DNA of 64,000 nt from a bacterium (GTDB lineage: Bacteria; Bdellovibrionota; Bacteriovoracia; Bacteriovoracales; Bacteriovoracaceae): positions 1 through 64,000 of the forward strand of contig JAUHVL010000007.1 in NCBI GenBank assembly GCA_030425045.1, given 5' to 3'. A program made the position numbers and the translations under genes. This document shows positions 42,204 to 50,643 of this stretch, piece by piece. Under the pieces are notes generated by a model, which ran no database searches, had not been told where the DNA came from, and was given only the letters and a program-made list of their open reading frames with translations. The stretch's first letter is position 1. Every line of letters starts with the position of its first letter.

Positions 42204-42758
42204 ATGAAACGTTTATTAATTTCTCTTCTTCTTGCTATTTTATCTTCAGGTTATGTTTTTGCTGGAGATTGTGATTCTATTTCACAACGTGATCGTCGAG
42301 ATTTATGCCGACAGAATAAAGAGATTGAGAAAATTTTAAATACGGGTAGTATTACCGCTAACTTCTCTGTTAATTGTGGAGTTTTGGGACTAAGTGATTA
42401 TCAAACACTGTGTAGACAGAATAAACAAATCTTAAGACTTGCACGATATAAAGCAAGGGCAAGTAATCCGAGTTTTGATTTAAGAGATAAGTTCAGATCA
42501 GGTGAGTATCGTGAACTTAGTGGAGACTGTCTAGGTCAGCGAGGATTTGTTCAGGTTTCACAAAAAAGAATTACGTTGAAATGGCATAATAATTTTCAAG
42601 TAACCTACGAGTGCCCAAGTGCTAATAGTAATCGATGTTTAGCTGTGGCGACTAATGGAGAGGATGTTTCACTTGATGGACGATATCTTTCTATTATGGG
42701 AAGAAACGATTTTATCGTTACGAGGCATAATACAATTAAGTGTCATTACAAAATGTAG
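42204..42758 (+). CDS. exported protein with duplicated LCRQNK motif
   Basis: 184 residues with a signal peptide ending near VFA-GDC (residue 20). RRDLCRQNKEIEKIL and YQTLCRQNKQILRLA are an obvious internal duplication about 37 residues apart, each with a Cys. The C-terminal part looks like a small beta domain with paired Cys. GGGAG precedes the ATG. Unknown function; it follows the clan-CD-like gene by 20 bases and could be cotranscribed. Confidence 0.68.
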   Translation: MKRLLISLLLAILSSGYVFAGDCDSISQRDRRDLCRQNKEIEKILNTGSITANFSVNCGVLGLSDYQTLCRQNKQILRLARYKARASNPSFDLRDKFRSGEYRELSGDCLGQRGFVQVSQKRITLKWHNNFQVTYECPSANSNRCLAVATNGEDVSLDGRYLSIMGRNDFIVTRHNTIKCHYKM

Positions 42759-43466
42759 TTAAGCGACTTGCCTGTTGGTGAGGAGGATTTTCTTTAGAAC
42801 CTCTCCATCAATGAGTCCAAGGAACCTTATTCCTGCTCTAAAGATTTTTACATCTGGCATATCAAGTACAGGGCAGATGTAAACGACTTCACCTTTTAAA
42901 TTATTGGGAACGGGGATATCAGAAATACTTCTTATTTCGATAATATCACCAAGTTGATATCTTAAAAGGTGGTGGGTATGAAGCTCAAGACCCATTCCCG
43001 TTTGGGAAAGATCATAACAGTTAATAGAGAAGTTTTTAAAGTTACCTGAACCCTCAAGTCCTACCTCTTTTCTGTGGAGAACAGATCTCGACGAAAAGCG
43101 TTTTAGGTCAAAACGCTGGCTTTCTCTATGCTCGATCAGTTTTACTTCTTCTGGAAACTTAACGATGAGTTTTGATTTACTAGAAATAAAATCAGTCGTT
43201 TTAAAAATAATACTTCTTTCTTCTCCATGCATGTAAAGAGTAATATTTTTTTCAAATTTATATTTTGTCTTTTTGTCATCTAGAGGAACAATAACGAGGT
43301 TTCTGCTTTTTTTATCAATTTTTTCAATAATAGAGTCGCTGACGATTCTTTCTTCTTTTCCAATGTTTTGCCACATGACAATAGGAGTCGCCTTTACACT
43401 AATCGCCTCAAGGGTTTTAAGTATCTCAGCAATATTGCTACATTCCTGATATTTTTCAAAATCCAT
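42759..43466 (-). CDS. PilZ-domain protein, second in the window
   Basis: 235 residues. The PilZ domain (about 125-230) contains RESQR (RxxxR) and DLSQTGMGLEL (DxSxxG). The first 120 residues look like an N-terminal beta domain with AISVKATPIVMWQN at its start, a common layout of paired PilZN-PilZ proteins. It should bind cyclic di-GMP and change partner contacts. It abuts the convergent exported-protein gene with no gap. Confidence 0.88.
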   Translation of the reverse strand: MDFEKYQECSNIAEILKTLEAISVKATPIVMWQNIGKEERIVSDSIIEKIDKKSRNLVIVPLDDKKTKYKFEKNITLYMHGEERSIIFKTTDFISSKSKLIVKFPEEVKLIEHRESQRFDLKRFSSRSVLHRKEVGLEGSGNFKNFSINCYDLSQTGMGLELHTHHLLRYQLGDIIEIRSISDIPVPNNLKGEVVYICPVLDMPDVKIFRAGIRFLGLIDGEVLKKILLTNRQVA

Positions 43467-43577
43467 ATTCTCTCCAAATATATTTCATTTTATCATTGAT
43501 TGTGTTTGTTCATTATTAGGCATAAATTGCATCTCTGCTTTAGAACCGTTCTCAAGGTAGAATAGAAGTGGCTGTGT

Positions 43578-44945
43578 ATGGAAAATAAAGTAGACAATTT
43601 TACTCTGAGTAGCGTCTCCTTAACCGATGTTGGGGTTAAGAGAGACCATAATGAAGACTATATCCTTATGGATGAGTCTCTTGGACTTTATATCGTCTGT
43701 GACGGTATGGGCGGGCACGCTGCTGGGGAGGTCGCCAGTGAGGAAACAGCTAAGGCCATTTTTCATTACATAAAGAAAAACAGTAACGTTATAAAAAAAT
43801 ACGCATCAAATATTCAAGAAGCGACAGCTAAAAAGTTTATCAAAAAAATAGTAATGGACTCAATTATTCGCTCGAATAAACAAGTTTATGACTTAAGTGA
43901 GAGTGATCCCGATAAAAAGGGAATGGGGACCACGCTTGTGATGAGTTTGGTTGTTGGAAATTTCGCTTTCTTCGCCCATGTCGGCGATAGTCGCGGTTAT
44001 ATGCTGAGAAATTCAGAGTTAAATCAGCTTACCGAAGATCATTCTTTTGTGAATGAGATGGTCCGAGAAGGAGTCTTGACTAAAGAACAGGCCTTAAATC
44101 ACCCACAAGCTAATTTAATTACACGTTCGATAGGAATTCAGCAGACGGTAGTTGCTGACTTTTTGTCTGTGGAGTTAATGCCTGGTGATCGCATTCTTCT
44201 TTGTAGCGATGGACTTTACGAGTATTTTCGTGAAGAAGAATTGACGAGGCTGATGGGCGCTAAAAGTATTTCAAGTGCTTCAAATAAAATGATTGAAGTC
44301 GCCAATAAGCGCGGTGGGAAGGATAATATATCAGTTATTCTTGTTGGTATACAAGACTCTTGTGAAGCTCCTGTTCACCCTGATCAGGTTACTCCAGATA
44401 AGAAAGTTAAAATTCTTCAAAAGATTCCTCTTTTTAGAAAAATGGATTATCGAGAAATAAACTTATTATTAGAGCATTCTTCATCTATTAATATTCCTGA
44501 GAATATGAATGTGATCAATCAGGATGAAGAAGGTGATGATATGTTTGTCCTTTTAAAAGGAGAGGTTAAAGTCATCGCTCATGGCAATGAAGTTGCAACG
44601 TTAAAAGCAGGGAAATATTTCGGAGAAATGAGTCTTGTGGATAAAGCTCCACGCTCTGCTACTGTAACCAGTACGACACCATGTAAACTTCTTGCGTTTA
44701 ATAGAACAGAGCTTTTTAAATTATTACGTAAAGAGCCACTTATTGGAATGAAGGTATTTTGGGCATTTTTACAAAATATGAATTCACGTCTAAGAGAAAA
44801 TGACAAAATTGTACGAGAAATTATGCAGTCAGAGACTGATAATAATGAAAACGCCCAAAATGAAGTTCATGATCCATGGTCACATGAAGGCCCATCTGAA
44901 GAAAATGAGACTGACGCTAATCAGCCTCATCGTTTAGTATTTTAA
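43578..44945 (+). CDS. PP2C-type protein phosphatase fused to cyclic-nucleotide-binding domain
   Basis: 455 residues. Residues 8-245 are a PPM/PP2C phosphatase with the metal motifs VKRDHNEDYIL, CDGMGGHAAGE, GTTLVMSL, HVGDSRGY, LCSDGLYEYF and GGKDNIS. Residues about 278-395 are a CRP-like cNMP-binding fold with MNVINQDEEGDDMFVLLKGE and KYFGEMSLVDKAPRSATV, where FGE and the Arg match the phosphate-binding cassette. The last 50 residues are acidic and disordered. It likely removes phosphate from Ser/Thr in response to cAMP or cGMP. No partner kinase is in the window. The acetyltransferase gene follows with TAATG coupling. Confidence 0.93.
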   Translation: MENKVDNFTLSSVSLTDVGVKRDHNEDYILMDESLGLYIVCDGMGGHAAGEVASEETAKAIFHYIKKNSNVIKKYASNIQEATAKKFIKKIVMDSIIRSNKQVYDLSESDPDKKGMGTTLVMSLVVGNFAFFAHVGDSRGYMLRNSELNQLTEDHSFVNEMVREGVLTKEQALNHPQANLITRSIGIQQTVVADFLSVELMPGDRILLCSDGLYEYFREEELTRLMGAKSISSASNKMIEVANKRGGKDNISVILVGIQDSCEAPVHPDQVTPDKKVKILQKIPLFRKMDYREINLLLEHSSSINIPENMNVINQDEEGDDMFVLLKGEVKVIAHGNEVATLKAGKYFGEMSLVDKAPRSATVTSTTPCKLLAFNRTELFKLLRKEPLIGMKVFWAFLQNMNSRLRENDKIVREIMQSETDNNENAQNEVHDPWSHEGPSEENETDANQPHRLVF

Positions 44946-45553
44946 TGAGTTCTAAAAAACTTGTCCCACCTTTAGAGTTTAAAAGCGATCGTTTAGTCCT
45001 TAGACCTTTAAAGATTAGTGATTATGAAAGTTGGATAGCGGGATATAAGAGTTTACTTCCCAAACAGACAGAATTTGATGAAAGCTTTATTCTAAGATCA
45101 GACTGCAAAAAAGAAAACTTTAAGAAGCTTGTTACTTTTTTTAATAATAATATTAAAAAAGGTGAGATCTATCAGTTATTTGCCTTTGATAAAAGTTCAA
45201 GCATTATTATTGGTTCGGCTCAATATTCTTTGGTGCAAAGATATGAGTCTCAAAGAGCATACCTCGGTTATAGCGTTCTAAATAATCACTGGGAAAGGGG
45301 ATATGGTTTTGAGCTTGCAAATGCAATGATAGATCATGCGTTTAAAAAAGTTAAACTCCATAGACTAGAAGCTGAGATTCTTCCACATAATAAAATCTCA
45401 ATAAAGTTATCAAAAAAACTGGGAATGAGTTGCGAGGGAATTCGAAAGAAATGTCTGTATGTAAATGGAGAATGGAAAGATCATAAAGTATACGCTATTA
45501 CTGCTGAGGATCGAGGTATATTTAATATGAAACCTAATAAGCGTTTTCTATAA
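44945..45553 (+). CDS. GNAT acetyltransferase, RimJ/RimL type
   Basis: 202 residues with the RimJ/RimL layout: SDRLVLRPLKISDYESW at the start, GSAQYS, YLGYSVLNNHWERGYGFELA (acetyl-CoA loop) and KLHRLEAEILPHNKISIKLSKK, LGMSCEGIRKKCL at the end. Relatives acetylate the N-terminus of ribosomal or other proteins. It is coupled to the PP2C-cNMP gene through TAATG, so both may act on a common regulatory target. Confidence 0.92.
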   Translation: MSSKKLVPPLEFKSDRLVLRPLKISDYESWIAGYKSLLPKQTEFDESFILRSDCKKENFKKLVTFFNNNIKKGEIYQLFAFDKSSSIIIGSAQYSLVQRYESQRAYLGYSVLNNHWERGYGFELANAMIDHAFKKVKLHRLEAEILPHNKISIKLSKKLGMSCEGIRKKCLYVNGEWKDHKVYAITAEDRGIFNMKPNKRFL

Positions 45554-45555
45554 AA

Positions 45556-45584
45556 GTGCTATCCAAAATATCTTTGGATAGCAC
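45556..45584. terminator. 12-bp-stem terminator between convergent genes
   Basis: GTGCTATCCAAA (45556-45567), loop ATATC, TTTGGATAGCAC (45573-45584). Read leftward it is followed by TTTTATAG, fitting the DUF1854-ABC operon end; read rightward there is no T run. Confidence 0.75.
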
Positions 45585-45590
45585 AACTAG

Positions 45591-46058
45591 TTACTCAACT
45601 AGGTAAGAAAGAATTTTTCTTTCATTTCGCTCTAAACGAGATAGCTCTGGAATTTCGTAAAAATCTCCATATAAATCCTGAATGACAAATTTTCCATTGC
45701 CTTTTTTTTCAGGCCAATCTTCAAGATTGGTGTAGAAGACACGATCGCCACTGGCCGTTCTCACATCATAGCGTCTTAACTCAACATCTTCATCAATAGA
45801 GTTGATACCGACAACCTTGATTGTAAACTCAATTCGATCAAGGTACTCGGTAATCATCTTAGAGTCTCTTGCCGTAAGTTCACTAATGTCGCCGACAAAA
45901 AGATACTCTAAACCTTCCTCATCATGGAAAGAGAGGAATTCCCTGGGCTTAGTCCAGGGAAAACATCTCGTGATTCTAATATTGATCCACTCTTCTTTGT
46001 GAAATAGTTGCAGCTGACCAGAATTATTAAATTTAAATAAGTTTTCACTATAAGTCAT
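45591..46058 (-). CDS. DUF1854-family partner of the ABC exporter
   Basis: 155 residues from the ATG at 46056-46058, which has AGGAGG five bases upstream; a GTG six bases earlier overlaps that site. The sequence follows DUF1854: ITRCFPWTKPREFLSFHDEEG, then EYLFVGDISELTARDSKMI, VRTASGDRVFYTNL and the C-terminal IQDLYGDFYEIPELSRLERN. Genes of this family sit next to a long ABC exporter and are named in some databases as linked to cyanophycin metabolism. Here the exporter gene is directly upstream (14 bases). No cyanophycin synthetase or cyanophycinase is in the window. Confidence 0.8.
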   Translation of the reverse strand: MTYSENLFKFNNSGQLQLFHKEEWINIRITRCFPWTKPREFLSFHDEEGLEYLFVGDISELTARDSKMITEYLDRIEFTIKVVGINSIDEDVELRRYDVRTASGDRVFYTNLEDWPEKKGNGKFVIQDLYGDFYEIPELSRLERNERKILSYLVE

Positions 46059-46072
46059 AGTCACCTCCTTTT

Positions 46073-48316
46073 TTAGACAACAAATGCTTCATCCATTTCT
46101 TTTTGCATTCGTTGTAGTTTTCTATAGGTTCCATTCTCTTTTGCTAATAGCTCGGAATGTGTCCCTTTCTCTTTAATCGAGCCTTTTTCGACAACAAAGA
46201 TTCGATCAGCTTTTCTTAGCGTTGATAAACGGTGAGCAATTGCTAATACAGTACGCCCTTCAACAAGTTTATCTAAAGCATCCTGAATTTTTCTTTCAGT
46301 CTCAGTATCAACAGCTGAGGTCGCCTCATCAAGAATAAGTATTTTAGGGTCAGTTAAAACTGCACGAGCAATACTTATTCTTTGTCTTTCTCCACCTGAG
46401 AGTGTGTGTCCTTTTTCTCCTACAACGGTGTCGTAACCATGTGGTAGTCTTAGGATAAACTCGTGAGCGTTCGCGATTTTAGCTGCTTCTACAACTTTGC
46501 GACGATCAACTTCATCCATTCCATAGGAAATATTATCAAAGATACTTCCATGAAAAAGATAAGGGTCCTGTAAAACCATTCCTACTTGTTTTCTAAAAGA
46601 TCCAAGTTTTAAATCTTTTAAATTCATTCCATCGATAAGGATTTCTCCACTATCAATGTCATAAAAACGAGTGAGGAGTTTGGTTAACGTCGACTTACCA
46701 CCACCACTGGCCCCAACTAGACCAATCATTTCTCCTGCTTTTATGTCAAAGCTCATTTGATCAACAACTTTTCGTACACCATCGTAGCTAAAGCAAACTC
46801 TTTTAAAGCTGATGTCTCCTTTTACGTTGAGTTCAATACTTTTCCCTTTACTGCTATCAATACTAGGGTTGGTATCGAGAATTTCAAAAACTCGATGAGC
46901 TGAAGAAAGAGCTCTATTTAGCATTCTAGCCATCTGTCCAATGATTTCAATTGGTGTTGAAAACATCGTCACATAAAGTAAAAACGAGACAAATACCCCA
47001 GCGCTTAAATGTGTTGGGCTATTGCTCTCACTAAAGAGTCGTGGAATAGCTAACCACCAAACGGTAATAATCGTTAAGTGCATACTAAGCATTAAAGCTG
47101 GCCAAAATTTAGTCCAACTTCGGTGAATATTATTAAACTCAACGGTTACAGTGTCGTTTCGCTCGTTAAACCTTTTCTTCTCTCTCTCTTCCTGATTAAA
47201 AGCTTTTACAACTTGGATACCAGGAATCGTGTCAGAAAGAACGTTGGTCACCTCAGTCCACTTTCTCCAACCACGAAGAAATAAATTCTTCATATGCTCA
47301 CCATGACGATAAATACAAAAGAGCATAATCGGTACGGGGAGAGTCATGACTAGTCCAAGCCTCCAGTCGAGTGTGATAAGCACAGCACTTAAACTAATTA
47401 GTGTAATGATAGCAATCCCAACCTCTACGACTCCAAAAGCGATAAAGTCCCAAATACGATCTGTATCAGAGCTAACTCGAGAGATGATACTTCCCGTTTG
47501 TTTTTTCGAAAAAAAGTCCATACTCAAACGTTGTAAATGAGAATAGAGCTCTTTTCGAAGATCCATGGCAACATATTCACCTAAGATCGACATTTTTCTC
47601 AAGCGTAACCACATAAATACTTCTCTTAAGACATAACAACTAATAAGAGCAGCAAGAGCGATCCAGGCTAAACTAATCGCCTCACTTGCCTCTAACTTTC
47701 CATCCTGGAAGGGACGAATCATTTTATCGATCATTAAACCTGAGATATAAGCAGGTGCTAATGAAACGATCGTTGCCAAAAAAGCACCGAGTGCACCCCA
47801 AATAAGGCTTTTCTTATAGGGGAGTAGGTACTTTAAAAGTCGAACCAAAGTGGCTGATTGTTTTTTCGCGATTGAGTTTTGTGCCTCTAAGATGGGACGC
47901 ATAACTGACTCTTGGTAAAGCTCATCAGAGTTGCATTCTAAGTAGTCGATGCTTCGACCTTTAATCATCTGATTCACTAGGTAGCTAATATGTCCCATGG
48001 CAATTTTTTGCCTTGAGGTAAAATTGATCTCTGCTAATGGGTAACAATCGTGATTTTTAATAAAAATCAATGAATGAGTACTCAAAGAATGAACTTCTTT
48101 TACTTCTTCAATAGAACAAAGAGTTACTTCTTTAATGTTTTCCTTTGTCGCAATGATCAAACATCTCTCGGTTACAATAACCCAACTCTCACTAAATTTC
48201 TTTTCGCTATCAAGATCAGCAAGTGCATACAGATAAATGTTTTCTTTAATCCGGTTACGGATCATATCTGGCAATCTGCCTTCTTGATGAATGTATTCTT
48301 TTATTAATGTATTCAT
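46073..48316 (-). CDS. ABC exporter half-transporter with N-terminal extension
   Basis: 747 residues. The first 150 residues are an extra soluble domain (ending near SIDYLECNSDEL) not found in ordinary MsbA-type exporters. Then come six membrane helices (about 165-450) and an ATPase with Walker A GASGGGKST, signature LSGGERQR, Walker B ILILDEATSAVD and switch His AHRLST. This layout, with DUF1854 as the next gene, is that of the exporter type linked by name to cyanophycin metabolism. It works as a homodimer; the substrate is unknown. AAAGGAA precedes the ATG. Confidence 0.93.
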   Translation of the reverse strand: MNTLIKEYIHQEGRLPDMIRNRIKENIYLYALADLDSEKKFSESWVIVTERCLIIATKENIKEVTLCSIEEVKEVHSLSTHSLIFIKNHDCYPLAEINFTSRQKIAMGHISYLVNQMIKGRSIDYLECNSDELYQESVMRPILEAQNSIAKKQSATLVRLLKYLLPYKKSLIWGALGAFLATIVSLAPAYISGLMIDKMIRPFQDGKLEASEAISLAWIALAALISCYVLREVFMWLRLRKMSILGEYVAMDLRKELYSHLQRLSMDFFSKKQTGSIISRVSSDTDRIWDFIAFGVVEVGIAIITLISLSAVLITLDWRLGLVMTLPVPIMLFCIYRHGEHMKNLFLRGWRKWTEVTNVLSDTIPGIQVVKAFNQEEREKKRFNERNDTVTVEFNNIHRSWTKFWPALMLSMHLTIITVWWLAIPRLFSESNSPTHLSAGVFVSFLLYVTMFSTPIEIIGQMARMLNRALSSAHRVFEILDTNPSIDSSKGKSIELNVKGDISFKRVCFSYDGVRKVVDQMSFDIKAGEMIGLVGASGGGKSTLTKLLTRFYDIDSGEILIDGMNLKDLKLGSFRKQVGMVLQDPYLFHGSIFDNISYGMDEVDRRKVVEAAKIANAHEFILRLPHGYDTVVGEKGHTLSGGERQRISIARAVLTDPKILILDEATSAVDTETERKIQDALDKLVEGRTVLAIAHRLSTLRKADRIFVVEKGSIKEKGTHSELLAKENGTYRKLQRMQKEMDEAFVV

Positions 48317-48335
48317 TTTTTATTCCTTTAGGTTT

Positions 48336-48370
48336 GCCACCCACCGATTAATAAAGGTTCGGAGGGTGGC
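48336..48370. repeat. symmetric hairpin at the end of the 87-residue gene
   Basis: GCCACCC-A-CCGA (48336-48347) pairs with TCGG-A-GGGTGGC (48359-48370), with matching A/A mismatches. It overlaps the stop of the 87-residue gene and sits just before the ribosome site of the ABC exporter. No T run follows, so it may slow or attenuate rather than end transcription. Confidence 0.5.
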
Positions 48371-48611
48371 TGTTCCTAGACTTAACGTATTCTTCACTAT
48401 TGTTGAGTTCTTCTGGTCTATGATGAGGACTATGATGCCGGTAAAGTGTCGGCGTCGTTAGTACAGCATTGGCCAGATGAACTAAAAAAGCATCAAAGTT
48501 TAGAAAGAGGGACTTGATTGCCCTAGCAAAACTTCTTGTAGAATAGTTCAGCCCTTTTGCTAAACGGTTCAGTTCTTTTTCTAGTTCGACTAGATACTTG
48601 TCGTTGTACAT
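48348..48611 (-). CDS. 87-residue protein of unknown function
   Basis: The ATG at 48609-48611 has AGGAG six bases upstream. The product is helical in its first 55 residues (LVELEKELNRLAKGLNYS, SFARAIKSLFLNFDAFLV) and has a His/Pro-rich tail YRHHSPHHRPEELNN that could bind metal. There is no signal peptide. The gene lies 31 bases upstream of the ABC exporter on the same strand and may be its leader gene. Confidence 0.55.
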   Translation of the reverse strand: MYNDKYLVELEKELNRLAKGLNYSTRSFARAIKSLFLNFDAFLVHLANAVLTTPTLYRHHSPHHRPEELNNSEEYVKSRNSHPPNLY

Positions 48612-48696
48612 AATGCACTCCTGTATTGGTTAAATGTTAATAGTTTCCCGGTGTTATGCTTGTTCGCAAGACACGTAAAAACTCGTATTTCCCAAA

Positions 48697-48713
48697 GGGA
48701 AATTCAAAAAAAT
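48697..48713. terminator. hairpin between two small ORFs, possible terminator
   Basis: ATTTCCC-AAA-GGGAAAT, a perfect 7-bp stem. Read leftward it is followed by ACGAGTTTTTACG. It lies downstream of the 41-residue ORF and upstream of the 87-residue one. A CTTG-TTCG-CAAG tetraloop hairpin lies just beyond it. Confidence 0.45.
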
Positions 48714-48747
48714 AAAATGGTTAAAGTAGTTTCCGCGTTTTTTTGCG

Positions 48748-48873
48748 CTAGGAATCTTGGGTGTTATCCGTCAGCATTCCCGTCTTCTTACGTGGTTTGC
48801 CGGTCAGATCATTACAGATAAAGGCAACCACTGAGTTAGATACTAACTGCGAATTATAAATTGAAATGTTCAT
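48748..48873 (-). CDS. 41-residue small ORF with strong ribosome site
   Basis: The ATG at 48871-48873 has AGGAGGT four bases upstream, the best ribosome site in this region. The product starts MNISIYNSQLVSNSVVAF and ends in a basic then polar tail (GKPRKKTGML). It is too short to assign and might be a leader peptide for the following 87-residue and exporter genes. Confidence 0.45.
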   Translation of the reverse strand: MNISIYNSQLVSNSVVAFICNDLTGKPRKKTGMLTDNTQDS

Positions 48874-48974
48874 GGCTACCTCCTTCTTGGATATGTATGT
48901 TTTAAAAATAACTTATATTAAAAATAAGTCAACAATAAAAATAATATTTTTTTTAAAGATTCTGTTAGGGCAGG

Positions 48975-49002
48975 TTGGCCTAATAAAAACTTATTAGGCC
49001 AA
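48975..49002. terminator. 12-bp perfect hairpin after the VOC gene
   Basis: TTGGCCTAATAA (48975-48986), loop AAAC, TTATTAGGCCAA (48991-49002). It starts eight bases from the stop of the VOC gene, as expected of a terminator, though no T run follows the stem. Confidence 0.55.
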
Positions 49003-49009
49003 TGTGTGT

Positions 49010-49402
49010 TTAGGCGAGGTCTTTTTGAATATCACCACCGAACCTTTCAGATAATTCTATCTCGTATCCGGATGGGTCAGTGATATAAATTGATTTGGAA
49101 TATTTATAATCCCAATCTAAATCGATAGGGATGTTATTCTCTTTTAATGCTTGGGTGACATCTTCAAAATTATCGATATGAAAACCGAGATGAGAGAAGT
49201 CTTCTTTTTTAAATTTAAAATTCGGATCTTCATAAACACAAAGATAAACAGTATTTTCTTTTCCGATGATAGCATAGGGATGACCGGAGTTATCACCTTC
49301 TTCGAAAACCTTAAAGCCAAATAGATTTTTATAAAAGCTCTTTGTTTTCTCAAGATTATTTGTATTTATATTTAAATGATCCATTCCTGTAATGTTTAAC
49401 AT
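49010..49402 (-). CDS. VOC-family (glyoxalase-like) metalloprotein
   Basis: 130 residues with the vicinal-oxygen-chelate fold: MDHLNINTNNLEKTKSFYKN, FSHLGFHIDNFEDV and IYITDPSGYEIELSE. Probable metal ligands are the His of MDHLNI, the His of HLGFHI and the Glu of YEIELSE. Family members include fosfomycin-resistance proteins, dioxygenases and lactoylglutathione lyases; none can be chosen here. AGGAGG precedes the ATG. Confidence 0.88.
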   Translation of the reverse strand: MLNITGMDHLNINTNNLEKTKSFYKNLFGFKVFEEGDNSGHPYAIIGKENTVYLCVYEDPNFKFKKEDFSHLGFHIDNFEDVTQALKENNIPIDLDWDYKYSKSIYITDPSGYEIELSERFGGDIQKDLA

Positions 49403-49512
49403 TGTTACCTCCTGTTCTGTGGTTACAATTTAAACGGCTTTGGTAAAAAAATCCAATTGTCTTAGGCTATTTGATGATAGGGAAAAGTTATATAAGTGGA
49501 AATGAGAATAAA

Positions 49513-49535
49513 GGTGGCACATTGAAAGTGCCACC
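49513..49535 (-). terminator. terminator of the 132-residue basic protein gene
   Basis: On the - strand GGTGGCAC, a 7-base loop and GTGCCACC form an 8-bp stem followed by TTTATT. A second stem, AACTAGCTTTT with AAAAGCTAGTT (about 49546-49569), covers the last codons of the gene. Confidence 0.7.
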
Positions 49536-49543
49536 AGAATTTA

Positions 49544-49942
49544 TTAACTAGCTTTTTTAAAAGCTAGTTTTTCAGTATTCGACCAATTTGTTTTGAGTTC
49601 ACGATACTTTTTAAGGTCTTTGTGGAAAGCTCTGTCAAATTGTCTATGAGCAGTTGGAATCACTTTGTTAATATACTTGTAGTAGTGATTGTAGATATGA
49701 TTCCCAAGAAACTTTGTATAGAATGCAAAAGAAGTGTCTTCTGTAGCCCAGTATCTTTTAGCGAAGGTTTTTACTTCGTTATTCATTTTTTTATACCACT
49801 CATTAGCTTCTTTCGATTTAATAAAGTTACCAACAAAAAGTGGCTTTCCTTTATAAACGATACCAACCTCATAACCGTATCCTGCTTTTTTAAGATAAGA
49901 CTTGTAAGTTGATTTACCATGCTTGTAGCTTTTTGATTTCAT
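49544..49942 (-). CDS. basic protein of unknown function
   Basis: 132 residues from the ATG at 49940-49942, which has GGAG six bases upstream; a start four codons earlier overlaps that site. The protein is rich in Lys, Tyr and Phe. It opens with a beta-like stretch (YGYEVGIVYKGKPLFVGNFIKSKEANEWY) split here by function: VGIVYKGKPLFVG resembles an AP2- or integrase-N-like strand set. The rest is helical. No enzyme motif is visible. It could bind nucleic acid. Confidence 0.6.
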   Translation of the reverse strand: MKSKSYKHGKSTYKSYLKKAGYGYEVGIVYKGKPLFVGNFIKSKEANEWYKKMNNEVKTFAKRYWATEDTSFAFYTKFLGNHIYNHYYKYINKVIPTAHRQFDRAFHKDLKKYRELKTNWSNTEKLAFKKAS

Positions 49943-50056
49943 AACAATCTCCATGTTTTATTTGAGATACCTTTGTCGGAGTATTGTTTTATTAATCAAG
50001 ATAATTTTTTTATTTTAATAACGGCAAATTAATCCTAAAACAGATAAAGTTGATTA

Positions 50057-50635
50057 TTAACGATATTGAATTGGGTCAATCGTAATTTCGCTTAAGTTTA
50101 CGTTCTCTGGTTGACTTAAAACCCACTCAACGAGGTTAGCAATATAGCCTGTATCTATTTTTCTAACTTGAGGATGTTTCTTCTCTACGTTTGGTGTGGC
50201 TAAATATCCCATCGATAAATAAGTAATACGAATGCCAGAGGGTTCTGAGCCGTGACCGCCTAGAGAGGCCATACTTAAATTTCGACAAAAACTTTTCAAT
50301 GCTTTTTTTTCAATGGGGTACATCCACTGTGTTCCTTTAACAGGAGTGTCCGCGGTACTACCAAATGAAATGATTTGGCCTTTTTTGCTATTTTCTAGCC
50401 AAACTTGATAAACCTTCTGAAGTAATAAAGTCTGTCTGAAGTTTGATAAGGCACTACAATTGATAAATACATCATAGTCTAAACTTATTTTTGCGAATTC
50501 ATCTCTGGTATCAAATTTAGCGAGGTCATAGTTTTCATTAGTTCGACTTATGAATCTAGCATCAGGAAACTTTTCAAATAGTGCCTTTGCTAACCCATAC
50601 TCTTTGTTCCCTGATATAATGATTTTCTTCATCAT
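50057..50635 (-). CDS. short-chain dehydrogenase-like protein of the biosynthetic cluster
   Basis: 192 residues, shorter than the usual 240-250. It begins with KKIIISGNKEYGLAKALFEK, where the Gly-rich nucleotide loop is reduced, followed by INCSALSNF (the NAG-like site). The catalytic Ser is in SFGSTAD and the YxxxK pair in MYPIEKKAL. It probably still binds NAD(P). It ends the leftward arm of the cluster, eight bases after the acyl-AMP ligase, and may reduce or oxidise the acyl starter or product. Confidence 0.78.
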   Translation of the reverse strand: MMKKIIISGNKEYGLAKALFEKFPDARFISRTNENYDLAKFDTRDEFAKISLDYDVFINCSALSNFRQTLLLQKVYQVWLENSKKGQIISFGSTADTPVKGTQWMYPIEKKALKSFCRNLSMASLGGHGSEPSGIRITYLSMGYLATPNVEKKHPQVRKIDTGYIANLVEWVLSQPENVNLSEITIDPIQYR

Positions 50636-50643
50636 AGATCCTT

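Noticed and set aside
49546-49569. Perfect inverted repeat at the 3' end of the basic protein gene as an attachment or recombination site
   Set aside because: It covers the last codons and stop, with a proper terminator just beyond; no integrase gene is near.
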